From: Begonia masoniana
Taxonomy: Eukaryota > Streptophyta > Magnoliopsida > Cucurbitales > Begoniaceae
DNA: 64,000 nt
Assembly: GCA_022432975.1 (NCBI GenBank)
Contig: CM039516.1
Coordinates: 35,365,157-35,429,156, forward strand
Reading direction: 5' to 3'
Shown: piece after piece, positions 47,974 to 59,003 of the stretch
Layout: each line of letters opens with the position of its first letter
Numbering within the stretch: the stretch's first letter is position 1
Notes under the pieces: model-generated
What the model was told of the DNA's origin: nothing
What the model saw: only the letters and a program-made list of their open reading frames with translations
Database searches by the model: none
Translations under genes and position numbers: made by a program

Positions 47974-48806
47974 AATTGTGTAACTTGACATATTATATCT
48001 CACAACATTATGTTTACGATAAACTAAAAAAACCATATATTTTAGTACTTAAATCTTCAAAATTGTTATATAATACTTATGATGTCAAAAGAAAGAAGAC
48101 ATGAGCGGGTTAAATACGATTTGAAATCCAAAACATATAAAGAACCCAATGATTCATCTCGAATATCTTACCACGAGAACATAAATACGTGTGGCTTCTG
48201 AGAAAATTAATCAGCAAGGACTAGAAATATTATCAAAGAGTTGATTATAAAATATTTAAAACAAAAGAATGATTTAACTAGAAGATTAGAGAGGTGATAT
48301 GTATATTCTTAAAAATAGATTACATTTAATATTTTAATTAGGATAAATATAAATAATCTTATTGCAATATGACCATTTTAAACTTACATATCTTGAAATA
48401 CTGCTCAAACAAATTCATAATTTAGATTAGATTTTACAAAATCATGCCATAAGAGTTTAATATCAAAGCCAGTTAGAATTAAACCCTAGAAATATGTAGA
48501 ATCAAATTACTTTATCTTACCAAAATTCAAACGCCAAAGTATCATCCCCCTTCCCTCGCAGGCTGTTTCTCTCATCCCAATGACGTGTGCACCTGTTTTG
48601 GTACAAAGAAACCTTTAGGGCTAAGAACCAGATCAAGCAGTAAACTTACTGTTCATAATTTTTGGATCGGAACTGAATTATTAGTTCAGTTTGATTCCAA
48701 AAACTTTAAAAATAGAAAGAAAAAAGAAAAAACTTGGCGGAGACCTAGAAGAGTTGAAGAAATAAATGTGTGAAAACTTAGAGAAGAGAGAGATAAAGAG
48801 AGATGG
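47974..48806. other. Spacer left of the composite solo LTR, unit 2
   Basis: Matches 26103-26982 with small deletions. It contains the 39-aa ORF at 48082 and ends at GATGG (48802-48806), a target copy. Confidence 0.55.
48082..48201 (+). CDS. 39-aa ORF of unknown function, unit 2
   Basis: Same frame, length and start (MSKERRHERVKYDLKSKTY) as 26285-26404. Conservation of an open frame in both units is suggestive but the block is short. No domain recognised. Confidence 0.3.
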   Translation: MSKERRHERVKYDLKSKTYKEPNDSSRISYHENINTCGF

Positions 48807-51544
48807 TGTAACACCCGGCATTTTTGGCTGTATAAATTATCCCGTAAGTTATGGGATGAGATTAAATTGTCATTAATGTTATAAATATTTTATTGGAATT
48901 TTTGGAATGTTTAGTGGAAAACTAAACTATGGAGTAACCAAAACAAATCTTTAGTTAGAACCAATGGAGGGGCAGTCTAGGTAGGAATTAAGGTAGGTGG
49001 GAGGAAGCCAATGGTGGCTTGGCACTTGACAACTTGTTGAAGAAGCCATGTTCTTCTTCTCTTTCCTCCTACGTGAAACCCTCATTTCTCCTCTACTTCT
49101 TTCCACTCCTCTGTTTTCTCTCTTCCAGACGACAAACGCCCTTCGAAGCTCCTTCGATCTCCTCAGTTTTCTTCTATTTCTCTGCCTAAGGTAAACATCT
49201 GCTAAAGATAACGAGTTTGAATAAGTTAAAATGTGAGTTTTGTTGGAGTTTGAGGTTACGATAATTTGGAGTGAACTCACTGTTTTTACATGAAAACACG
49301 TTGGTTTGTTTTCTAAAGGTTTGAATGGAGTTTGAAGCTTGTTCTACTAGGTTATTAGTTAGCATTTGCATCTTTTTAATTTCCCTTTTCGTGCACATCA
49401 TAGGTTCGTGCACGTCATAGGTTCGTGCATCGCCGTGGTTTCACGAGCAAGCTTGCTGCTTTTCGGACACCAAGTAAGTTCATATCCGTAGGTTGGCCCT
49501 ACATCACGGAGGTACTAGGTTTTCATTTCTGTCGGGTTGTTTCGGGTAGAAAAGTTAGAGTTACGTTCTGAGTTATCTGCTTTTTCCTTATGTTCTGTTG
49601 TTTTATTCCTGTTGTCTGCTGTTTTAGGTTCAAGCACTGTAAATGCTCATGCATACACAATTTTCCCGAAAGACATGCAAAAGTTTTCTGTGCACACGAT
49701 TTGAAGTTAAGAAAGTTAAAATGTGTATGTAATGTATGGTTAAATATGGACGAGGACTGGCACCCTGTTCTTGTCCTTCTCTGGGACTCCTATAAAATTA
49801 TCCCTGCCAAGGATACCTTGTACCTTGTCCTTCCCTGGGACCCGACAAAATTACTAACCAATGTCATGTCCTGTTATGTCAGGTATGCATGTGCGCCAGT
49901 TCCTTTATAAGCTCAACTTATACCTTCCTGTCCAGCGAAACGTAAAGTAATGTAATGTCACTGTATTTCGAAAGTTCATGCATAGCACGTGCATCACTTT
50001 GCATTGTATGTTCTTACTGAGCTCTAGGCTCATAGTTGAACTCCCTGTTGTAGATACGGAACTAGTGGATGAGGATTTTGTGCCTCAGGCCGACGAGTAG
50101 GTGGTTGATGGCTCGAGCTCATGGGGGTCAGTTGTTGCAGTCAGACAAGAGTTAACCCTGTGAGAATGTATTATCTAAAGTTATGTCAAGTTCTGTATCA
50201 TCTTTTGAAGTTTTAAAACATTTGAAGTGTAGGTTCAGTTCTGTATTGATGTCTAAAACCTCTGTATTTGACAGTTGTATATATGTTTTGAAATATTCTG
50301 GAACTATTTGAATTCTTCCTTTCTAGGTTGTGCATGGATAGTTTCAAATTTTAAGCTATCCATGCAGCTTGTGTTTCTTGAATCTCTCTCAAACATGTTT
50401 TACAACTTGTTTTGAAGGTCTGAAACTTTTTATGTCTTCTGTTTTATGTTCCCTGTTTATACGTCTTCCTGTCAAAAGTTGTCAAATTCTGCCTTTAAAA
50501 CTACATCTTCCGATTACATCTATCGCTGCCTTAAAAAGCATTTCCACCACTGCCTTTTAAAGCACATCCACCGCTACCTTTAATGTAACACCCGACATTT
50601 CGGCCAGGTGATTTTCTGACCATTTTCATTGTCACCCTCTTATTTAACCGTTATGATTTAAATTTAATGTTAAGACAAATTTATTACAAGTTGTGTGAAA
50701 CTAGGTTGGGTGGCAGTTTTGTAATTAAAATCGATGGATTTAGTATAAATAGGAAATGGAAACCTTAAACCTCATTTATTACCACTGTAGCCGACATTCC
50801 CTCTCGGCGATTCTTCTTTCCCAAGTTCTTGCTCTCGGCTACCAGAACTTCCCTTACCGACGGCTGGTTTCGAGCTTGCTCTTCTCTTGCAAATCCACAC
50901 CCGAGGTATGAAATGGACTAATGTAGTCATTCATTAGTAAATAGAGCTCTGTTTTCAGCTCGGCACTGAGTTCGGATATTTTTAGCAGTGGCCGAGTAGC
51001 TTTAGACTTTTTAAAATCTGAGAGTAGAAATGTCATCCCGAATCGATTCTGAGCATTTTAAGTAACCAACTCGGATTTAATCAATGGTAAAACCTGTCCA
51101 CCTAGTTTCGGATTTCAGACTGCAGTGTGTCAAACAGAGGAATCGGAATGACTTTAGCTATTAGATCCTAGGATGGTTTATGATTAGGACTATTAGGACT
51201 TTGTTTTAACTACTGTAATGTACATGTTTTAGGTGAAGAAGTTTAAAGGAAAGAAGCTCGGATTGCTAAGGAATCCAGGTAAGTGAATGTATTAAGATTT
51301 CCGGCCACTAGGGCCCTACACCGTAAGGGTATTAGGAAATCACTGAGATGTTAGCTTATTGACTATGATTTGTTATTTCCACGATATGAAGAAGTTGTGT
51401 AAGTAAATGTAAAGTTACAGGATGTTTTACTTGTCCTCATGATATGACTTCTCTCTATGAACTTTATGTCTATGCACTGTGTCCCTGTTATGATTAAGTT
51501 GAGAATATGAAAAGCAAATGTAACCAAGATTAAGTGCAGGGCGG

Positions 51545-51740
51545 GGAAAGACTATGTTATGTATGACTCGCGAAATCTCCCACTGGTGGAGGCCGAGTTA
51601 ATGATATGTACGACTCGCGAAATCTCCCACTGGTGGAGGCCGAGTTAATGATATGTATGGCTCGCGAATTCTCCCACTGGGGAGGCCGAGTGATGTATCA
51701 TGATTGCCGCGATAGGCAAATGATTATGTACGACTGCCGC
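51545..51740. repeat. CTCGCGAAATCTCCCACTGG repeats
   Basis: Three copies of a unit with CTCGCGAA and CCCACTGGTGGAGGCCGAG, then two of GCCGCGATAGGCAAATGA; the inverted counterpart of 20130-20395. Confidence 0.8.
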
Positions 51741-52284
51741 GATAGGCAAATGACTATGTACCCCTGTCTTCCTCCCTCGTTCCCTGCCTTAATACAGGTT
51801 ATGTAAATGATAAAGATGAACATGAATGAAGAATGGTTTATGAACTTATGTCTCTTTAGATTGTGTACTCATGTATATCTGTCAGCATGCATTCCTTACT
51901 AAGCATTAGGCTTATAGTTAAACCTTATGGTGTAGGTGAAGAAGGTTCAGGTGAGGATGTTATGTTCAAAGAGGATGCTTAAGGCTGGTTGCTGGAGGAT
52001 GCTCAAGGTGACAGTGCGGGACTGGAGAGGCGATTTATGACCCCTGGTTAAGACTCTTATGTTACAGTATGTTAAAGAATATGGTAGTTTAAGTAGGATG
52101 AGATTATTTTAAAACGTTGAGCTTTGAAACTGTCTAGTGGATCACTGAGTCAGGGAATGATTATATAGATTTATAAATGGTCTGTTGCTTAAGTCTTCCG
52201 CTATATGCATTTCGAATGAGTTGTGTTTTCTTTCTGTTGGAAGGAGTCATTTGATGATTTAGAGTTCTCTACCGTAAGACGGAA

Positions 52285-52570
52285 GCTGGAAGAGGTAATC
52301 TTCCGGCTGACGTCATCGGCAGATGCCGAAGGAATAGTTGTTGATGGTTTAGTCTTCCGGCTGACGTCATCGGCAGATGCCGAAGGAATAGTTGTTGATG
52401 GTTTAGTCTTCCGGTTGACGTCATCGGCAGATGCCGAGAGTTAATTGTTTGATGGTTTAGTCTTCCGGCTGACGTCATCGGCAGATGCCGAAGGGTAGTT
52501 GTTTGTTGGTTTAGTCTTCCGGCTGACGTCATCGGCAGATGCCGAAGGATAGTTGTATGATGGTTTAGTC
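52285..52570. repeat. Tandem repeats GGCTGACGTCATCGGCAGATG
   Basis: Five copies, about 60 bases each, of TTCCGGCTGACGTCATCGGC, AGATGCCGAAGG and a GTTGATGGTTTAG spacer, followed by three GACCGGAAGATGTAAAATGT units at about 52590-52670. Confidence 0.88.
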
Positions 52571-52929
52571 TTCCGGATGGACTGTCACCGGAAGATGTAA
52601 AATGTGTTTTGTCGTTTAGCGACCGGAAGATGTAAAATGTGTTTGTCGTTTAGCGACCGGAAGATGTAAAATGTGTTCTTTTTATATTCTGCTTATTATT
52701 CTGTCGCCTGTCTATGAATGTTCATGCATACACGTTTCTCTGAAAGTCATGAAAATATTTTCTGCACACGGTTTGAAGTTAAGTAAGATAAACCTGTAAT
52801 GAAATGTATGGTTAAGTGTGGATGAGGACTGGCATCCTGTCATGTCTTCCCTCCTGTTATTCCTGTTTTGGCATGGACTCCCTGTTGCGTCATGCTCTCG
52901 TCCCACTTGATACCTTCCTGTCCAATGAA

Positions 52930-53424
52930 ACGTAATGTAATGTAATGTAATGTAATGTAATGTAATGTAATGTAATGTAATGTAATGTAATGTAATGTAA
53001 TGTAATGTAATGTAATGTAATGTAATGTAATGTAATGTAATGTAATGTAATGTAATGTAATGTAATGTAATGTAATGTAATGTAATGTAATGTAATGTAA
53101 TGTAATGTAATGTAATGTAATGTAATGTAATGTAATGTAATGTAATGTAATGTAATGTAATGTAATGTAATGTAATGTAATGTAATGTAATGTAATGTAA
53201 TGTAATGTAATGTAATGTAATGTAATGTAATGTAATGTAATGTAATGTAATGTAATGTAATGTAATGTAATGTAATGTAATGTAATGTAATGTAATGTAA
53301 TGTAATGTAATGTAATGTAATGTAATGTAATGTAATGTAATGTAATGTAATGTAATGTAATGTAATGTAATGTAATGTAATGTAATGTAATGTAATGTAA
53401 TGTAATGTAATGTAATGTAATGAC
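52930..53424. repeat. Pentanucleotide array (TAATG)n, about 99 copies
   Basis: Unbroken TAATG repeat of about 495 bases with no visible interruption. The homologous position of the outer LTR (near 49945) has only GTAATGTAATG, two copies. The array runs directly into the 21-bp array (...TAATGACGTCATC). Confidence 0.97.
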
Positions 53425-55640
53425 GTCATCCATCTTCCGGCTGACGTCATCCATCTTCCGGCTGACGTCATCCATCTTCCGGCTGACGTCATCCATCTTC
53501 CGGCTGACGTCATCCATCTTCCGGCTGACGTCATCCATCTTCCGGCTGACGTCATCCATCTTCCGGCTGACGTCATCCATCTTCCGGCTGACGTCATCCA
53601 TCTTCCGGCTGACGTCATCCATCTTCCGGCTGACGTCATCCATCTTCCGGCTGACGTCATCCATCTTCCGGCTGACGTCATCCATCTTCCGGCTGACGTC
53701 ATCCATCTTCCGGCTGACGTCATCCATCTTCCGGCTGACGTCATCCATCTTCCGGCTGACGTCATCCATCTTCCGGCTGACGTCATCCATCTTCCGGCTG
53801 ACGTCATCCATCTTCCGGCTGACGTCATCCATCTTCCGGCTGACGTCATCCATCTTCCGGCTGACGTCATCCATCTTCCGGCTGACGTCATCCATCTTCC
53901 GGCTGACGTCATCACATCTTCCGATGACGTCATCACATCTTCCGATGACGTCATCACATCTTCCGATGACGTCATCACATCTTCCGATGACGTCATCACA
54001 CATTCCGATTCCATCTGCTGCCTACATCTTCTGGCTGACGTCATCCATCTTCCGGCTGACGTCATCCATCTTCCGGCTGATGTCATCACCTTCTGCCGAT
54101 CCCGTTATTGCCTGTATCTTCCGGCTGACGTCATCCATCTTCCGGCTGACGTCATCCATCTTCCGGCTGACGTCATCACATCTTCCGATGACGTCATCAC
54201 ATCTTCCGATGACGTCATCACATCTTCCGATGACGTCATCACATCTTCCGATGACGTCATCACATCTTCCGATGACGTCATCACATCTTCCGATGACGTC
54301 ATCACACATTCCGATTCCATCTGCTGCCTACATCTTCTGGCTGACGTCATCCATCTTCCGGCTGACGTCATCCATCTTCCGGCTGACGTCATCCATCTTC
54401 CGGCTGACGTCATCCATCTTCCGGCTGACGTCATCCATCTTCCGGCTGACGTCATCCATCTTCCGGCTGACGTCATCCATCTTCCGGCTGACGTCATCCA
54501 TCTTCCGGCTGACGTCATCCATCTTCCGGCTGACGTCATCCATCTTCCGGCTGACGTCATCCATCTTCCGGCTGACGTCATCCATCTTCCGGCTGACGTC
54601 ATCCATCTTCCGGCTGACGTCATCACATCTTCCGATGACGTCATCACATCTTCCGATGACGTCATCACATCTTCCGATGACGTCATCACATCTTCCGATG
54701 ACGTCATCACATCTTCCGATGACGTCATCACATCTTCCGATGACGTCATCACATCTTCCGATGACGTCATCACATCTTCCGATGACGTCATCACACATTC
54801 CGATTCCATCTGCTGCCTACATCTTCTGGCTGACGTCATCCATCTTCCGGCTGACGTCATCCATCTTCCGGCTGACGTCATCCATCTTCCGGCTGACGTC
54901 ATCCATCTTCCGGCTGACGTCATCCATCTTCCGGCTGACGTCATCCATCTTCCGGCTGACGTCATCCATCTTCCGGCTGACGTCATCCATCTTCCGGCTG
55001 ACGTCATCCATCTTCCGGCTGACGTCATCCATCTTCCGGCTGACGTCATCCATCTTCCGGCTGATTCATCCATCTTCCGGACTGACGTCAATCACCTTCT
55101 GCCGATCCCGTTATTGCCTGTATCTTCCGGCTGACATCATCCATCTTCCGGCTGACGTCATCACCTCCTGCCGATTACGGTTACTATCTGTATCTGTTGA
55201 TGACGTCATCACACATTCCGATTCCATCTGCTGCCTACATCTTCTGGCTGACGTCATCCATCTTCCGGCTGATGTCATCACCTTCTGCCGATCCCGTTAT
55301 TGCCTGTATCTTCCGGCTGACGTCATCCATCTTCCGACTAACGTCATCACTTACTGCCGATTACGGTTACTATCTGTATCTGCCGATGACGTCATCACAT
55401 CTTCCGATGACATCATCACACATTCCGATTCCATCTGCTGCCTACATCTTCCGGCTGACGTCATCCATCTTCCGGCTGATGTCATCATCTTCTGCCGATC
55501 CCCTTATTGCCTGTATCTTTCGGCTGACGTCATCCATCTTCCGGCTGACGTCATCACATTCTGCCGATTTCGTTTACTATCTGTATATGCCAATGACGTC
55601 ATTACATCTTCCGATGACGTCATCACACGCCCGATTTCAT
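53420..55640. repeat. 21-bp TGACGTCA array with higher-order structure
   Basis: Roughly 90 or more units of 21 bases. One type reads CATCTTCCGGCTGACGTCAT plus C, the other ACATCTTCCGATGACGTCAT plus C. Blocks of the first type (about 23, 14 and 11 units in the longer blocks) are followed by blocks of the second (about 4-8 units) and then by a spacer containing ACACATTCCGATTCCATCTG at about 53998, 54303, 54793, 55208 and 55418, making a higher-order repeat. Each unit has the palindrome TGACGTCA. All three frames on both strands stay open because 21 is a multiple of 3, which explains ORFs up to 762 codons. Confidence 0.97.
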
Positions 55641-56184
55641 TATTTCCTCGCCCTTTTCTGTTCCCTGTTCCTCCATGTCTTCTCTGTTATTCACTTCTGT
55701 TTATTTGATTTCTTTGCCACTTCTTCTCTTCTGCTATCCATTATTGAAATCTGTTTTGCTATCAACTTCAAAGAACTCGATTCAGTTAACCATTTTCCCG
55801 TTTAATTCCAAATCTAGAGAACTCTCTCTCTCTCTCTGCAAATGTTTTAAAAGTATAATGAACAAAAAAAAATATAGTCCCCATTTTCTGTTATCTGTCC
55901 CGGAGTGATGGCTCCGATCCCGGACCCCGATCGGGTCTGGTCGGGGGTCGTCACATTAAGTGTTCCAGTCTTCCTGCTTTCTTTCCTGTCATTCGTTCTG
56001 TAGTCTGATTTTAACCGTTTTCCCGTTTTGCTTTTAATTTCAGAGAACGTTATCTCTCTCTGTAAAGTTTTAAGGGTTTGTTTTTTTTAAGGTTCAGTCT
56101 GTTTGGTTAAAAAAAAATAGTTCCCGTTTTGAATGTTCCGGAGTGATGGCTCCTCGGACCCTGATCAGGTCGGGGGTCGTCACA

Positions 56185-56674
56185 GATGGACATGGAGAAT
56201 CTTTCAAGACAAAAGTTGCATGATATTGGGAATGTCGTAGTAGGGCTTGGAAGAACGAGGTGGCTTATTGATAAAGAGAAACAATTGAAACATTTTAGAT
56301 AGTCTAAAATTGAATTTATTATAAATAATAACATAATTGTATAACATATTAATGTAATACTTATATCAGCAAAAATATACTAATTATTTGATAATATTTT
56401 GTGAAATCTTATATGTAATTTGATATTTATGTTTGATTTATTTATTAATATAAAAATAATTTATTATTTAAATTATTTATGACAATTATCTTAGTGATGA
56501 TTCATAATATTATCGAAAGATCATTCAAAAAGTTTTAAAAAAAGAAGAGTAGTTTGACTAGGAGAAGGAGACAATCAAATGAAATCTATAAATACACCAA
56601 TATACATACTCCTCTTTCCATTCTCTCACAATCTGCTCTTGCTCTCGCTTTCTTTCACTTGCTCTCCCTCTAAT
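56185..56674. other. Spacer and promoter region of Pb, unit 2
   Basis: Right half of the split spacer. TATAAATA at 56587-56594 precedes the Pb ATG by about 80 bases, as in unit 1. Confidence 0.6.
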
Positions 56675-57049
56675 ATGGATTCTGTTATTCTTCCTATTGC
56701 GCATAAATCTAGACAGCGAAACTTGAAGCCTCGAGATCAACATCAAAATAGATGGAAGGAGCAGTCCTTGGTAGAGAAAATTGTCGTCAGAAATCTAGTC
56801 ATGGGAGAGATAAGGATCTTGAAGCGCGGAGAGGTTTATAAACCTGACGAGAGAAATTTTTTGGAGTTGAATCAGGACTCCAAGAAACAGTTGACGTCGG
56901 AGTATACGAATGATGCGATGAACCAAATTAGGGTTCAAGATTTAAAGTACGTGAATGCTCGGTTTTTTGGATCGACCTTTACACATGCTCCTCCTCCGAG
57001 TGCAGTCCCGTTGCCACTAAATCTATTGAAAAGGAGGGCGCCGACCTAA
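56675..57049 (+). CDS. PNRC-like small protein, copy Pb of unit 2
   Basis: 124 residues, nearly identical to the product of 27465-27839; substitutions are scattered (for example LKPRDQ for FKPRDR, FLELNQDS for SLESNQDT, NARFF for TTRFF). The central EIRILKRGEVYKPDE block and the APPPSAVPLPLNLLK tail are kept. Start chosen at the ATG after the TATA box, not the upstream in-frame ATG at 56579. The reading frame has survived in both duplicates while its Pa relatives decayed, which fits either selection or a recent copy. PNRC-like role is inferred from the C-terminal proline motif only. Confidence 0.65.
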   Translation: MDSVILPIAHKSRQRNLKPRDQHQNRWKEQSLVEKIVVRNLVMGEIRILKRGEVYKPDERNFLELNQDSKKQLTSEYTNDAMNQIRVQDLKYVNARFFGSTFTHAPPPSAVPLPLNLLKRRAPT

Positions 57050-58440
57050 ATAACACTAGGAAACCAATCGAATTAAGGGTTTATTATTCACAAGCTGCGC
57101 ATTTGTAACTGCCATAGTAGATTTGTTACATTATATATATTGAAATTGATAGAATTTTATCCCACTACTTGAAAGGCTGACGGTTTTTACAAAGATACAA
57201 AGTGAGTTAAGGGAACCTAAAATATATGATATATGATTAAATAATATGATTCTAATATGGAACTTAAAATATATAATATGAGCGGCATTGTATAAAATTA
57301 AATAATCAATTTGACACTTAGGTGTTAATTCGTTAATTTTGAAATAAGTTTAATCACTTTTTAAATATGAATTGATAACTAATAACTAGATGATTGAAAG
57401 TCAATGTTAAAGTAAGATTGAAAGTCAATCTTAAATAATTTTGATTTAAACCAATAATTTAGAGGTTTTCAAACTGTTTATTGATTAATCTAAATCATTG
57501 GATGTTTCGATTTTCCTTCATATAAATAGAATATTTTAGATAATCTAAAAATATATTTATTATAACTAACAACATAATAGCACAACGTATTCATATATTA
57601 AGTCAACAACACACACATACATGTTTTTTATTTATTGTTATAAATATTTTAATAATTTCAAACATTATTATAATTACTTTAATAATGACCGAAAATATTA
57701 TCAAAGAGTTTATCAAACAAATATTTAAAGACAAAACCAAACAAAGATCTATAAATACATCTGTTGCTTCTGATCCTTGCACCATTACACAGTTCTAGTA
57801 AATGAATGATTGACATTTGAATATCTAGATTTTTATTGGTCATCATTGGATAATTATTATATTTTTCTGTTCCATAAGATTTTTTTTGGTAAAAACCAAC
57901 GCAAATAATTTTGTTTTTCATCGACTTTCAAACATAGGAGCCTATGTGGGATTTAAAATTGAAGTTCATCCAAATATCTATCAAACCATACACAATACTT
58001 TGAAGTGGCGCCCCATTGAATGAATTTCATCATCTTTATAAATAATCCATGTTTGATTTTACTTCTACCTTAAGTGAGATATCTCTTAAACCACTTAGAA
58101 TACTTTGAAATTACTTTCCCTTTGGATCAAGTTTCAACATCATTAAAAATAATAAATTATAGTTACAATTATACACGAACGTATTAGCTCAATAAATAAA
58201 CTGTGAATTGTTTAGAGAGAGATAAGGGTAAGTATGACATTTTAAATTTGATGCGGCACACACGATGTTTTTAATAGATTTTATGATGGCAATGTCGATA
58301 AGCAACAAGAACTGGTTACAAAAGAATGACAAATTTGAACAAGGAAAATAAGAAGAAATCGGTTCTCAAGACTAATTGGTTTAATATAGTTTTGAAGAGT
58401 TTTTAAAAACTCGATTTGGAAGAGAGAATTAGATAATAAA
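57050..58440. other. AT-rich spacer downstream of Pb, unit 2
   Basis: Counterpart of 27840-29213. No recognised gene; minus-strand ORFs at 57679 and 58281 are unsupported. Confidence 0.5.
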
Positions 58441-58746
58441 ATGAGAGACAACATACTGAGAATATGCCTTAGGATTGTTACAAAAGAAGAGGAAAAATCA
58501 TATCGAAAGAGAAACGAGGAAATGGACGAAATGGTTTTTAAGTTGACAGGTGTGCGGTTCAACAATCTTCCAATGAATGTGTTCTGCCAACTTATCCGAA
58601 ATGAGCTTGTTTGTGATTTGATGAAATCTAAGTGTAATTCAATCTTGGAAAAGGAAGGTGATAAGGAAATCCACCATCTCCTAAACTCAATCTCTCAAGA
58701 AAAGAATGATAAGGAAAAATCAACAAGAACAAAAAAAAAAGGGTAA
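58441..58746 (+). CDS. Unrecognised ORF, unit 2
   Basis: 101 codons starting MRDNILRICLRIVTKEEEKS with a Lys/Glu-rich C-terminus; longer than its unit 1 relative because that copy has a stop. A 63-codon ORF (58812-59003) follows in another frame and also exists in unit 1. I recognise no domain; it may be what remains of a gene. Intron signals were not resolved. Confidence 0.3.
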   Translation: MRDNILRICLRIVTKEEEKSYRKRNEEMDEMVFKLTGVRFNNLPMNVFCQLIRNELVCDLMKSKCNSILEKEGDKEIHHLLNSISQEKNDKEKSTRTKKKG

Positions 58747-58811
58747 TTTTTTAATGAACTAGTTGATAAATATTCTTCGAAACTAGAAAGAAAATACAAG
58801 CAGGGTAAAAA

Positions 58812-59003
58812 TTGTTTTTCATGTACGACCATTATAACCTTAGATGGCTCAAATACCAACTCGAACATTTGCAAGAGGACTTACAAGAGTTTCCCTTACT
58901 ACCCACTTTGATTTATTGCAATGACACACTAAACACTTGGTCAAAATCGACTCTTAATTGCTTAAAGTCCATGGCCTTTATTTTAGTGCAACGAGACACC
59001 TAG
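58812..59003 (+). CDS. Short ORF following the unrecognised ORF, unit 2
   Basis: 63 codons, MFFMYDHYNLRWLKYQLEHL..., open in both units (29580-29762 in unit 1) but ending at slightly different points. No motif recognised. Confidence 0.22.
   Translation: MFFMYDHYNLRWLKYQLEHLQEDLQEFPLLPTLIYCNDTLNTWSKSTLNCLKSMAFILVQRDT

Larger units (their letters stand above)
50584..55955 (+). mobile_element. Nested chimeric LTR: family C start, family B end
   Basis: Starts TGTAACACCCGACATTTCGG like family C and follows the family C solo LTR (18451-21365, reversed) for about 2.1 kb. From about 52690 it switches to family B sequence (GTTCATGCATACACG...) and ends GGGGTCGTCACA. Flanks share TTAA (left TTTAA, right TTAAG), so the target copy is imperfect. 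The last about 3 kb is mainly the pentamer and 21-bp arrays. No coding domain. Confidence 0.8.
48807..56184 (+). mobile_element. Solo LTR, family B type, with a nested LTR
   Basis: Starts TGTAACACCCGGCATTTTTG and ends GGGGTCGTCACA, with exact GATGG target copies at 48802-48806 and 56185-56189; the empty site is at 26978-26982. Total 7378 bp. The outer LTR consists of 48807-50583 and 55956-56184 (about 2.0 kb); the centre is a second LTR. Two successive LTR 3' ends (55955 and 56184), each preceded by CCGGAGTGATGGCTCC, reveal the nesting. Confidence 0.9.

Noticed and set aside
53420..55640. CRISPR-like array of regular repeats
   Set aside because: Units are contiguous without unique spacers, the DNA is plant nuclear and no cas genes exist. 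It is a satellite.
53420..55708. 762-codon plus-strand ORF and 328-399-codon minus-strand ORFs
   Set aside because: They are translations of the 21-bp array and the pentamer array. Period 21 keeps every frame open and the products are monotonous 7-residue repeats with no retroelement or cellular homology.
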